From: Endoryza foliicola
GTDB taxonomy: Bacteria; Bacteroidota; Bacteroidia; Chitinophagales; Chitinophagaceae
DNA: 64,000 nucleotides
Direction: 5' to 3'
NCBI GenBank assembly: GCA_965226965.1
Contig: OZ245715.1
Location: forward strand, 1,736,001-1,800,000
The notes under the pieces were generated by a model, which searched no databases, was not told the origin of the DNA, and was given only the letters and a program-made list of their open reading frames with translations. Within the stretch, counting starts at the first letter, position 1. Each line of letters opens with the position of its first letter. The translations under genes and the position numbers were made by a program. Below, piece by piece: positions 26,158 through 34,854 of this stretch.

Positions 26158-29100
26158 ATGAGAAAAATTCTATCCCTGCTCGCAGTGCTGATGCTCTGGA
26201 CGGTATCAGTAATTGCTCAGAACCGGGTTATTACCGGACAGGTGAAAGATGACAAGGGAGATCCCATTCCCTTTGCATCTGTTACAATCAAGGGTACTCA
26301 AAAAGGTACTCAAACAGACGCTAATGGTAACTTCCGCATTGAAGCTAAAACAGGTGATGTTTTAGTTATTTCAGCGGTTGGTAGCAAAGAGCGCGAAGTT
26401 GCTGTAGGAAGCAGCAATTCTTACAATGTTTCCCTAGACAAATCAGGCGCTTTGCAAGAGGTAGTAGTAACTGCCTTGGGGGTTCAGAAGCAACCTAAAG
26501 AATTGGGTTATTCTGTTGCTCGTGTAAAGGGATCTGACATTACTGAAGCCAAAGTAACCAACCTCCAAAACGGTTTGGTGGGTAAGGTTTCAGGTTTGAA
26601 CGTAACAACTGCCAACAACGGTGTATTTGCTGATACCCGTATCGTGTTGCGCGGTATTCGTTCATTAACAGGTAACAACCAGCCTTTGCTGGTAGTTGAT
26701 GGTTCTCCAATTAACTTGAACTTCATCAACTCAATCAACCCTAACGATGTTGAAAACGTGAACGTACTGAAAGGTGCGAACGCGTCAGCGTTATACGGTC
26801 CTGAAGGTGTGAACGGTGTAATCGTTGTAACCACCAAAAAAGGATCTGGACGTTCTAAGCCTCAAATCAACGTAAGTAATACTACTTTGTTTGAGCGTGT
26901 AATGTTCATGCCAGACTTCCAAAGCCGTTTCGGATCCGGTTCATCTTATGATGCAAACGGAGACGGTGTGTACGACCCAATCGAGAACCAAACATGGGGT
27001 CCTGCATTCGACGGTACTTTGAGAAGAATTGGTCGTGTTGACGAAAACGGTAACGAGCAATTGGTTCCTTATTCATTGATCGAAAACGAGAAGTTCAAAT
27101 TCTTCAATGAAAGCAATGCCATGACCATTCAGAACGATGTTTCTGTAAACTCAGGTGATGAGCGTTCTAACTTCTACCTCAGCGTACAAGACCTTAAAAC
27201 AAAAGGTGTTGTTCCGGGTGATGAAAGAAGAAGAACTACTTTCCGTGCTAATGCCGGTAGAACTTATGGTAAAGTGCGCGTTTCTACGAACTTGTCTTAC
27301 ACAACAAGTAGTTATGATGCCACTACTTCATCAGTATATTGGTATGTTGCCAATACTCCACAGCAGGTTCCTTTAACTAGTTATAAGAACTTCTTGACAG
27401 ACAAATGGTCTGACCACAACCACTACTTCAACGACTACTATCCAAACCCTTACGAGGATGCTTGGAGAAACAGACAAACCGGTAGATCTGATGATTTAGT
27501 AGGCAACTTTGAAGTGAACTTCAAGCCTTTGAAGTGGATCAACATCATGAACCGTACTTCTTTGACTTTGACTAACGGAGCAAATAAGAACTTTAGCAGA
27601 GCCATCACATATTCCGACTTCGCATTGCATAACAACCGTTTCATAAGTAGCGCTAACGTAAGAGCTAGCGTATCTGATGGTATGAGCTTAGGTAACCGTG
27701 TTCAAAACGAGTTGATCATCAGTGGCGATAAAGATTTCGGGAAGTTCAATGTGAAGGCCTTGGCTGGTAACTTGATTAGACAGACTTACTCAAAATCAAT
27801 CGGTGTTTCAGGTGTAAACTTAGTTATTCCTACTTTGTTCAACGTCGGAAATCGCACAGGTGATCCTGGTTTAGGTGAAAGCAATTTCCGCAGCCGTCTG
27901 GTATCTGCTTTCGGAAGTGTAAGTTTGGGATATAACAATTTTGCATTCATTGAATTTACAGGTCGTAACGACTGGGATTCTCGTCTTCCTATTAATAACA
28001 ACTCTTACTTCTATCCTGGTGTGAACGCTTCGGTTTCTTTAACTGACGCTATTGAAAGCCTTGGAAAGAGCAAGTGGTTGAGCTATGCAAAATTGAAAGC
28101 TGCATGGGCTAAAGCAGGTAACGTAAACTTAGGAATCTATGGATTGGAAAGTAACTTTGGATCAGCCGGTGGATTCCCTTACGGCAACGTTCCTGGTTAT
28201 ACTGCTGGAAACACCATCAACAACCCGACTATTCGCCCTGAAGTAGTTGAGTCGTATGAAGTAGGCGGTGAGTTCTCTTTCTTTAACAACCGTGTGTCAT
28301 TAGACGCGGCTTACTATTATCAAAACAACAACGATCAGGTAATCCCTGTTAATATCTCTCAATCAACTGGTTACACCGCAGCGGTATTGAACGCAGCACG
28401 TTTCTATAACAAAGGTTTTGAGTTTGATTTGCGTTTAACTCCATTGGTGAAAATCGGTAAGTTGGTTTGGAACTTTAGTGGTAACTTAACTACTAATGAT
28501 AGTAAAGTATTGGAAGTATACGGTGATTTGAATGAATTGAGCATTGGTAACACTTCTTATGCTATCAAAGGATACCCTGCCTTCACTCACAAATTGTTTG
28601 ATTGGTTACGTGATGATCAAGGTCGTGTTATCATTGATGAAACAACCGGTTATCCAAAGCAAAATCCTTCTCAAACCATCTTCGGTCGTACCAATCCTAA
28701 GTACATCGTAGGTTTGAACACAGATTTGAACTATGCAGGTTTCACTTTGAAAGTAGTTGCTGAATACCGCGGTGGAAACTTCATCTACAACAACGTAGGT
28801 GCTGACTTAGGTTTCACTGGTGTAGACAGAATGTCTGCTATCAACAACCGTCAACGTTTTGTATTCCCTAATTCAGTTTATTGGGATGGTTCTAAGTATG
28901 TAGAAAACACCAGCATCGTTGTAACAAACGCTCACTACGATTTCTTACAAGCCGGTCGTTTCCGCAATACTCAAACCAACTACTATACTAGCGCGGCCTT
29001 CTGGAAATTGCGTGAATTAGTGTTGAGCTATGACATTCCTCAACGTTGGTTGGGTAGTGTGAAAGCTATCAAGAAAGCAAGTATAGCTCTTATCGGAAGA

Positions 29101-29244
29101 AACTTGTTGACTTTACGTCCTAAAACAAACTGGTGGACTGACCCTGAGTTCTCTAATACTACAGGTAATGCGATTGGTACTACTACGATCGGCCAAACGC
29201 CTCCAACTCGTATCTATGGATTTAACGTAAACGTTACTTTCTAA
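26158..29244 (+). CDS. SusC/RagA-family TonB-linked outer membrane protein
   Basis: TonB-dependent importer of oligosaccharides, peptides or other nutrients across the outer membrane, working with a SusD-type lipoprotein. 1028 residues. Signal peptide 1-21; carboxypeptidase-regulatory-like N-terminal extension 24-95 (GQVKDDKGDPIPFASVTIKG); TonB-box-like EVVVTALG (101-108). The plug domain has LQNGLVGKVSGLNVT and VLRGIRSL, then ALYGPEGVNGVIVVTTKKG. The 22-strand barrel ends in RIYGFNVNVTF. The susD-like gene follows directly. There is no carbohydrate-active enzyme or regulator beside it, so the substrate is open. Confidence 0.95.
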   Translation: MRKILSLLAVLMLWTVSVIAQNRVITGQVKDDKGDPIPFASVTIKGTQKGTQTDANGNFRIEAKTGDVLVISAVGSKEREVAVGSSNSYNVSLDKSGALQEVVVTALGVQKQPKELGYSVARVKGSDITEAKVTNLQNGLVGKVSGLNVTTANNGVFADTRIVLRGIRSLTGNNQPLLVVDGSPINLNFINSINPNDVENVNVLKGANASALYGPEGVNGVIVVTTKKGSGRSKPQINVSNTTLFERVMFMPDFQSRFGSGSSYDANGDGVYDPIENQTWGPAFDGTLRRIGRVDENGNEQLVPYSLIENEKFKFFNESNAMTIQNDVSVNSGDERSNFYLSVQDLKTKGVVPGDERRRTTFRANAGRTYGKVRVSTNLSYTTSSYDATTSSVYWYVANTPQQVPLTSYKNFLTDKWSDHNHYFNDYYPNPYEDAWRNRQTGRSDDLVGNFEVNFKPLKWINIMNRTSLTLTNGANKNFSRAITYSDFALHNNRFISSANVRASVSDGMSLGNRVQNELIISGDKDFGKFNVKALAGNLIRQTYSKSIGVSGVNLVIPTLFNVGNRTGDPGLGESNFRSRLVSAFGSVSLGYNNFAFIEFTGRNDWDSRLPINNNSYFYPGVNASVSLTDAIESLGKSKWLSYAKLKAAWAKAGNVNLGIYGLESNFGSAGGFPYGNVPGYTAGNTINNPTIRPEVVESYEVGGEFSFFNNRVSLDAAYYYQNNNDQVIPVNISQSTGYTAAVLNAARFYNKGFEFDLRLTPLVKIGKLVWNFSGNLTTNDSKVLEVYGDLNELSIGNTSYAIKGYPAFTHKLFDWLRDDQGRVIIDETTGYPKQNPSQTIFGRTNPKYIVGLNTDLNYAGFTLKVVAEYRGGNFIYNNVGADLGFTGVDRMSAINNRQRFVFPNSVYWDGSKYVENTSIVVTNAHYDFLQAGRFRNTQTNYYTSAAFWKLRELVLSYDIPQRWLGSVKAIKKASIALIGRNLLTLRPKTNWWTDPEFSNTTGNAIGTTTIGQTPPTRIYGFNVNVTF

Positions 29245-29280
29245 TAACAACCATTCCCAAAACATTAAATGATTATTGAA

Positions 29281-30957
29281 ATGAAAAGATTGAATAAACT
29301 GATGATCATGGGAGCACTTGTTGCGGCTGTTGTAGGAAGCGGCTGTAAGAAGTCTTTCTTTGACATCAATAAAGACCCGAATAATCCGGTGGAAAGCAAT
29401 ATCACTGCCGATTTGATTGCTCCACAAGCAATGTTGAATAGTGCCAATAGGACTGCAACAAGCTATGCATGGTTGAACATGTGGTTGGGCTATTGGGCTC
29501 CATCAAGTGGTTTCGCTCCTGCAGTAGAAGAGCAGTCTTACAACATCAATACCGGCTTCGGTGCGGGATTGTTCAGTGGATTAATGGATAATGCTTACGA
29601 TTATCAGTTCATGGAAAATCAGGCAAAAGCTACCGGACAAGATTTCTATGTAGGAATTGCGAAGATCATGAAGAGCAACAACTTTGCTCAGTTGGTAGAT
29701 CTTTACAACAACGTTCCTTACTCTGAAGCATTGAAAGGTTTGTCTGCTATTCGTCCTAAATACGATGATGGTAAAGCGATCTATGAAGATTTGATCAAAC
29801 AGGTGGATACTGCTATTGCTTTGATTAAAGCTGCAGATGTTAACAAGAATGAAAAAATCGCCACTGCGGATATTTTATTTGCCGGTAACAAAACTTCTTG
29901 GATCAAATTTGCTAATACCTTGAAATTGCGTTGGTTAATGGCGCAATCAAATCGTGCAGATCGTGTTGCTTATGTTACAGCGGAAATCGCAAAAATCAGT
30001 GCGGAGGGAAGTGGGTTTTTAGCATCTGGTCAGGATGCTGCTATCACTGCATCTTTGTTTACCACTGCAAAGCCAAGTGCCTATTATAATTCATTTGGTT
30101 TTACAACAGTGGGTGACCCCGCTACCACTTATTATCGTGGAAACGTTGTAGCAATGAATTATATGAAGGTGAATAGCGATCCACGTTTGACTTATTATTA
30201 CAAAAACATTAAAGCTAATCCAGCCGCAGTAACTGCTGAACCTTTAACAACTTTACCTCCTAAAGATGTGAGAGGTAATCAGTACGGTTTACCAATTGAT
30301 AACTCTACGTATCCTTTCCAACAAGGTGATTTCGTATCACAGATTGGTGGTGTAGACGCGCCAGGTGCCTATTCTAGCTCCGCTAAGGGGTTGGCTAAAG
30401 GTTACAATCAACCTACTTGGTTGATTACATCAATCGAAAGCATGTGGTTGCAAGCTGAGGCTACAGCGAAAGGATTCCTTTCTGGCGATTCAAAAACGGC
30501 CTATAAATCTGCAATCTTAGAAACCTTCAAGTGGTTAGCTGTTCCCGATGCTACCAACTCTTTTAACAAGTGGTATAACACTCAGGATAGCTTGGATAAC
30601 AAGAACGTTGATTGGGATGTTAACACTACTACAGCTGATAAGTATCGTTTAATTATGTTCCAAAAATATTTGGGAATGAACGGTATCGATCCGTTGGTAG
30701 TTTGGACTGACTTTAGAAGAAGCACCGGTGGTGTTGCTCAGGTTGACCCAGAGCCTACCAAATATGCTGGTGGTGTTGTAGGTACTGGTACTTATCCTTA
30801 TCTTGATCTTTCTATGAACCCCGGTCGTTCTTCACAACTAATTCCTGTTCGTTTGTTGTATCCTCAACGTGAATTGGAATTGAACTTCGCGAATGTTCCG
30901 ACAGCAGGTGTGAAGTCAGGAGATCAGTTTACTGCAAAAATCTGGTGGATGCCATAA
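29281..30957 (+). CDS. SusD/RagB-family nutrient-binding outer membrane lipoprotein
   Basis: Surface lipoprotein that caps the SusC transporter and captures substrate. 558 residues from the ATG at 29281; an ATG four codons earlier is also open. Lipobox VVGSGC puts the lipidated Cys at residue 22 (KKSFFDINKDPNNP follows). TPR-like helices with LYNNVPYSEALKG and KTSWIKFANTLKLRWLMAQ and the C-terminal QRELELNFANVP are typical of the SusD/RagB group sometimes called SusD-like_2. It is part of one operon with the upstream susC-like and downstream DUF1735 genes. Confidence 0.93.
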   Translation: MKRLNKLMIMGALVAAVVGSGCKKSFFDINKDPNNPVESNITADLIAPQAMLNSANRTATSYAWLNMWLGYWAPSSGFAPAVEEQSYNINTGFGAGLFSGLMDNAYDYQFMENQAKATGQDFYVGIAKIMKSNNFAQLVDLYNNVPYSEALKGLSAIRPKYDDGKAIYEDLIKQVDTAIALIKAADVNKNEKIATADILFAGNKTSWIKFANTLKLRWLMAQSNRADRVAYVTAEIAKISAEGSGFLASGQDAAITASLFTTAKPSAYYNSFGFTTVGDPATTYYRGNVVAMNYMKVNSDPRLTYYYKNIKANPAAVTAEPLTTLPPKDVRGNQYGLPIDNSTYPFQQGDFVSQIGGVDAPGAYSSSAKGLAKGYNQPTWLITSIESMWLQAEATAKGFLSGDSKTAYKSAILETFKWLAVPDATNSFNKWYNTQDSLDNKNVDWDVNTTTADKYRLIMFQKYLGMNGIDPLVVWTDFRRSTGGVAQVDPEPTKYAGGVVGTGTYPYLDLSMNPGRSSQLIPVRLLYPQRELELNFANVPTAGVKSGDQFTAKIWWMP

Positions 30958-31001
30958 GCAATCCTAGATGAGTATTTGAAAATCAAAAAAACAGTTTGAA
31001 A

Positions 31002-31946
31002 ATGAAAAATATTTTTAAAATTGGTTTGTTTGCAATGGTAGCCTCTACCCTTTTTGCTTCTTGCTTAAAGGATACCCCAGTAACAGACTATTCTGAATCA
31101 GCTATTAAGCCGGTAGTGTTGATTCCTAACGGGAATTATCCGGCTGTAAATCAGGCTGCGATCATTGCATTTGAAGCAGCCGACACTCCTAGTACTCTTA
31201 ATATTAAAGTTCGTGTATCGTGGAGCAAGCCCTTGGGCAAACCGTTAACAGTAACCATCGCCAAAAACAGCGCATTGATTACTAGTCATAATACCCAGTT
31301 TGGAACCAACTATCAAGAACTATCTGCTGCATCTTGGTCATTGGCTTCTTATTCAGTAACTATTGATGCTGATAAGAATGAGGCCGTTTTTCCAGTAAAG
31401 ATATTTACCTCTAAAGTGGATCTTTCTAAGGAAAATATGTTGGCCTTCACCATCACTGATGCTTCTGGCGAAACCATCTCTTCTAACTTCAAAAACATTC
31501 TTTTACCTATTGGTGTAAAGAATCGTTTTGATGGAGTGTGGGATTTGACCATTAAATCTGTGGGTTGGGCTGCTTATGGTATCGCTGATAACCAAACCTT
31601 CCATTGGGGTGATTTTAATTTAATCACCGCAGGAGTAAACAGCGTAACAACTGAGAATGGATTTAATTCAGCATTACTGCCCGCATTTACTGCTTCAGGT
31701 GGTGCAACTCAGTTCGGTGCTACTGCTCCTCGTTTCACATTCGACGCTTCTAACAAATTAGTAGCTGTACAGAATGATATTCCGGATGATGGACGTGGCC
31801 GTGTGTTGGTGATGAACCCCGCGGTTACTGATAGCAGATTCGATCCTGCTGCAAAGAAAATGTATTTGTCTTTCATCATGAAGCAAAACGGAAGACCTAA
31901 TCAATTCTTTTATGACACCTTGGTGTACTTACGTCCAAGACCATAA
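31002..31946 (+). CDS. DUF1735-type surface lipoprotein of the SusCD operon
   Basis: 314 residues from the ATG at 31002 (a TTG two codons earlier is in frame). Lipoprotein signal with lipobox TLFASC. An N-terminal beta-sandwich of the BT_3987/DUF1735 type (VRVSWSKPLGKPLTVTI, WSLASYSVTIDADKNEAVFPV) is followed by a less conserved C-terminal domain (RFDGVWDLTIKSVGWAAYG). Such proteins are commonly the third gene of SusCD operons and probably assist ligand binding at the surface. It is the last gene before a strong terminator. Confidence 0.8.
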   Translation: MKNIFKIGLFAMVASTLFASCLKDTPVTDYSESAIKPVVLIPNGNYPAVNQAAIIAFEAADTPSTLNIKVRVSWSKPLGKPLTVTIAKNSALITSHNTQFGTNYQELSAASWSLASYSVTIDADKNEAVFPVKIFTSKVDLSKENMLAFTITDASGETISSNFKNILLPIGVKNRFDGVWDLTIKSVGWAAYGIADNQTFHWGDFNLITAGVNSVTTENGFNSALLPAFTASGGATQFGATAPRFTFDASNKLVAVQNDIPDDGRGRVLVMNPAVTDSRFDPAAKKMYLSFIMKQNGRPNQFFYDTLVYLRPRP

Positions 31947-31970
31947 ACAGAACTTCGTTAAAGTAATATA

Positions 31971-32002
31971 AAAAGGGGGCATCTTTTTGATGCCTCTTTT
32001 TG
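31971..32002 (+). terminator. Intrinsic terminator of the SusCD-DUF1735 operon
   Basis: AAAGGGGGCATC and GATGCCTCTTTTT form a hairpin with a five-T loop and a T-tract on the 3' side, 24 bases after the stop codon of the DUF1735 gene. Confidence 0.8.
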
Positions 32003-32097
32003 TTAGTGTGCTTTATCTTTTGTTTAAATTTTGATACATTTAACATTTGACACTAATAACCAATAAAGTGCTTACGTAACTTGAGAAAAAAAGCAAC

Positions 32098-32820
32098 ATG
32101 AAAAAACTCTTAACCCTTATTCTATTGGCTGGTACAGTACAAACTGTCTCTGCCCAATCTATTGCCGCTTTGCAACAACAATACACTAATTTTATCATCA
32201 ACGCACATACGCAGTTTGGGAAATCGGATAAGGCCGATTTTGTAGACGGAAGCGACAATCGTTTTTTTGGTAAAGATTGGGTGAAAGGTGGTGTGGTAAA
32301 CAATTACGGCAGTGAACTCTCAAAAGGATTTGAATTCAACTATGATTTCCTGAGACAGGAGTTGTACGCAAAATGGAGTGATACCGTAATTGTGGTTGAT
32401 CCACGTACTGTTAAATATTTCTATTTAAATACCCCAACTGGAACCAAGTACTTCGTTAAGAATTTTGAGTTGGATGGGAAAGGAGAAAAGTTTTACGAGT
32501 CACTCGCTTTTGAAGATGCCAATACCGATAGCGCCGGAGTTAAATTACTTAAGTTTAGAAACGTAAAAAGAGTTAGAGCTAATAAAAACGACTATGCTGC
32601 TAACTTCAGCGGAGATTACTCTGATACGTTTAGCAACTCATATGATTACTACTTGGTAACCCCTGATGGAAAGTACAAAAGAGTAAAGTTGACGAAGAAA
32701 GATTTCGTGAATGCATTGGCCAACTATCCCAAGTTTAAGGCGATGAATATTGGTGACGTTCCCGACCAGCTTTCTGAAGAGGCTGCTGCTGTGTTTGTAC
32801 AGAAGGTGAATCATTCGTAA
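32098..32820 (+). CDS. Secreted hypothetical protein, 240 aa
   Basis: A clear signal peptide (MKKLLTLILLAGTVQTVSAQ, cleavage after residue 19 or 20) indicates export. The mature protein is hydrophilic with many Tyr, Asp and Lys residues and repeated beta-strand-like segments (TVKYFYLNTPTGTKYFVKNF, YDYYLVTPDGKYKRVKLTKK). No catalytic motif or family is recognised. It has its own transcript unit between two terminators. Function unknown. Confidence 0.78.
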   Translation: MKKLLTLILLAGTVQTVSAQSIAALQQQYTNFIINAHTQFGKSDKADFVDGSDNRFFGKDWVKGGVVNNYGSELSKGFEFNYDFLRQELYAKWSDTVIVVDPRTVKYFYLNTPTGTKYFVKNFELDGKGEKFYESLAFEDANTDSAGVKLLKFRNVKRVRANKNDYAANFSGDYSDTFSNSYDYYLVTPDGKYKRVKLTKKDFVNALANYPKFKAMNIGDVPDQLSEEAAAVFVQKVNHS

Positions 32821-32847
32821 TAGAAATTATTCAGAAGATATCGAATG

Positions 32848-32884
32848 GCCGGTTTCATTTATCCTGTGAAACCGGCTATTTTTG
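32848..32884 (+). terminator. Intrinsic terminator whose T-tract overlaps a -7 box
   Basis: A perfect 10-bp stem (GCCGGTTTCA at 32848-32857 with TGAAACCGGC at 32867-32876) is followed by TATTTTTG. This ends the preceding transcript. TATTTTTG (32877-32884) is also an exact TAnnTTTG -7 match 18 bases before the DUF3467 start codon, although no -33 TTG is seen at normal spacing. Confidence 0.75.
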
Positions 32885-32902
32885 TATACTAAACTTTGTA
32901 AA

Positions 32903-33214
32903 ATGGATCAGGCCAACGAACAACAACAACTCAATATCGAAATATCTGAAGAAGTTGCAGAAGGTACTTATGTGAACCTTGCCATTATCACCCATTCACC
33001 TGCTGAATTTATTGTAGACTTTGTGAATGTAATGCCGGGGACTCCTAAGAGCAAGGTAAAATCGCGCATCATTCTAACACCTCAACATGCCAAGCGTTTA
33101 ATGAAAGCCTTGGTTGAAAATGTACAACGCTACGAAGCGGCTCATGGCAAAATTCAAGAACTGGAGGAAATTGCATTTCCGATGAATTTGGGAGGTGTTG
33201 TGGGGCAGGCGTAG
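32903..33214 (+). CDS. DUF3467 domain protein
   Basis: 103 residues from the ATG at 32903; the longer frame begins with a TTG inside the terminator and is unlikely. The sequence matches the DUF3467 type: EEVAEGTYVNLAIITHSPAEF, DFVNVMPG, then KSRIILTPQHAKRLMKALVENV. It is a small cytoplasmic protein common in Bacteroidota and of unknown function. Its TAG stop codon is directly followed by the AT-rich repeat module that opens the 33.2-33.7 kb repeat array. Confidence 0.88.
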   Translation: MDQANEQQQLNIEISEEVAEGTYVNLAIITHSPAEFIVDFVNVMPGTPKSKVKSRIILTPQHAKRLMKALVENVQRYEAAHGKIQELEEIAFPMNLGGVVGQA

Positions 33215-33719
33215 GTAATTAATAATTAACAATTAATAATTAATAATTGAACAGCCGGGTTAATTAATAATTAATAAGTAATAATTAATAATTAAACAGC
33301 CGGCAGTCAGGTTGATTTGAATGGGAAGGTTAATCAGGTAAATTGGTTTTAATCTTTGCTATCAGTGGTCAAAATCTCTAAGGCCTAAAACCTAAGGCCT
33401 AAAGCCTAACTAATAATGAAACAGCCGGGTTAATTAATAATTAATAAGTAATAATTAATAATGAAACAGCCGACAGTTAGGTTGATTTGAATGGGTAGGT
33501 TAATCAGGTAAATTGGTTTTAATCTTTGCTATCAGTGGTCAAAATCTCTAAGGCCTAAAACCTAAGGCCTAAAGCCTAACTAATAATGAAACAGTCGGGT
33601 TAATTAATAATTAATAAGTAATAATTAATAATTAAACAGCCGGCAGTCAGGTTGATTTGAATTGGAAGGTTAATCCAATCAGTCTTTCAAACAATTGGAG
33701 GCTCCGTAATTATTAATTA
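33215..33719. repeat. Composite repeat array with exact 170-base period between two convergent genes
   Basis: From 33251 a unit of exactly 170 bases is present about 2.5 times (units start at 33251, 33421 and 33591). Each unit runs: linker ACAGCCGGG or ACAGTCGGG, AT-rich module A (TAATTAATAATTAATAAG-like), linker ACAGCCGGCAG, module B ending in AGTGGTCAAAA, and a CCTAANN heptamer array. Copies differ by only a few bases. The array is bounded by AT-rich modules that touch the stop codons of the DUF3467 gene on the left and radC on the right. It has no coding capacity. Confidence 0.92.
33377..33410. repeat. CCTAANN heptamer array, copy 1
   Basis: Five units with a strict 7-base period: TCTAAGG, CCTAAAA, CCTAAGG, CCTAAAG, CCTAAC. 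An identical copy lies 170 bases downstream at 33547-33580. Confidence 0.85.
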
Positions 33720-34412
33720 CTAAAGTATTCCTTCGTCTGCGAAGCTATAATACCCATCTTGACTCACTATAATATGATCCATGACGCGGATATCCATGAG
33801 AAGGCCCGCGTCTTTGATTTTTTGGGTGAGCATTTCATCGGCTTTGCTTGGTCGTAGGTTTCCTGAGGGGTGGTTATGACAGAGTATCAAACTCACCGCT
33901 TCTTGCTCCAATGCTTTCTTTAAAATGATTCTTGGATCGGCTACTGTGCCTGTAATTCCTCCTTGACTAATAATCTCATAATTCAAGATGCGATTGGCTC
34001 TGTTTAGAAAAACAACGGCAAACACTTCGTGTCCTAGATCTTGAAGTTGGTCTTTAAGAAATGAGGCGATTTCCCGGCTATCGGTAATAGATTTTTTGAA
34101 AAGCGGAGTGGAGCCGCTTCTTCTTCTTCCTAATTCAAGTGCCGCGGCTATGGTTATGGCTTTGGCTTCGCCGATACCTTTGATTTTCATAAAATCGCGA
34201 GGGGTGAGTCGCCCTAGATCATGCAACTCGTTGTTACTCAAGGTTAAGATTTCTCTCGCTAGGTCGATGGCGGTTTTCTCTCGGTTTCCATGGTTGATGA
34301 GAATGGCCAATAATTCTGCATTAGAGAGGAAGGTGGGGCTGTTTCTTAGTAATTTTTCGCGGGGCCTATCGTCAATTGCCCATGATTTAATAGAGTAAGA
34401 GTTCGCTTGCAT
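33720..34412 (-). CDS. radC: RadC-family protein with JAB1/MPN metalloprotease-like domain
   Basis: 230 residues from the ATG at 34412; the frame is open further upstream only to a TTG. An N-terminal UPF0758 helix-hairpin-helix region (LGRLTPRDFMKIKGIGEAKA, 66-85) precedes the JAB domain. The metal motif is HNHPSG (179-184), with His179, His181 and the later Asp192. Length is typical of chromosomal RadC. The protein was once linked to DNA repair; its real activity is uncertain. The TAG stop codon is immediately followed on the minus strand by an AT-rich repeat module. Confidence 0.92.
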   Translation of the reverse strand: MQANSYSIKSWAIDDRPREKLLRNSPTFLSNAELLAILINHGNREKTAIDLAREILTLSNNELHDLGRLTPRDFMKIKGIGEAKAITIAAALELGRRRSGSTPLFKKSITDSREIASFLKDQLQDLGHEVFAVVFLNRANRILNYEIISQGGITGTVADPRIILKKALEQEAVSLILCHNHPSGNLRPSKADEMLTQKIKDAGLLMDIRVMDHIIVSQDGYYSFADEGIL

Positions 34413-34512
34413 TCTTGAGAAAGGATTTATATTTTTATTAAGAATTGATACACTAAAAGGCAAGAATGCTCGTTTTAGGCTCAGTTACGTGAAAATTTTA
34501 ATCAATATCCAA

Positions 34513-34722
34513 ATGAAACGTAAAACCACATTCTCAGCAATTGGCGGCTATCAGCCATTTTTATTTGCCATCGGCATGTATGTTGTAGCCTTATTCTTCT
34601 CTATTTTCATCTGTTCTGCCATTTTCAATGTATTGCATCCTAAGAAGTCTGTTGCTTCAACGGAATCAGTAAAACCAAGTACTGATAATGCAAATATATT
34701 GCTGACAGTAGCACAGAAATAG
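34513..34722 (+). CDS. Small single-pass membrane protein, 69 aa
   Basis: Starts at the ATG at 34513 (a GTG eight codons earlier is in frame). One strong transmembrane helix (FLFAIGMYVVALFFSIFICS, about residues 14-33) is followed by a short polar tail with Lys and Ser. It is divergent from radC and precedes prs. No family recognised; it may be real, as the hydrophobic pattern and ATG are sensible, but support is thin. Confidence 0.5.
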   Translation: MKRKTTFSAIGGYQPFLFAIGMYVVALFFSIFICSAIFNVLHPKKSVASTESVKPSTDNANILLTVAQK

Positions 34723-34800
34723 TATCTTACTGAAATTCAGGTTGTTAGAAACAAAATGAAATTTCGCACTTGTTGAAAAAAATGAGTGTTCGTGGATATT

Positions 34801-34836
34801 TTTTGACCCCTATATCCCTGCCTTATTTTATCTTCG
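34801..34836 (+). promoter_or_regulatory. Likely prs promoter
   Basis: TTTTG (34801-34805) is followed after 23 bases by TATCTTCG (34829-34836), one base off TAnnTTTG, 18 bases before the prs start codon. Confidence 0.45.
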
Positions 34837-34854
34837 CCGCTCATTCACAGCGGC

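Noticed and set aside
33251..33690. CRISPR array or insertion sequence
   Set aside because: The 170-base unit is repeated along its full length, has no spacer diversity, no transposase and no terminal inverted repeats.
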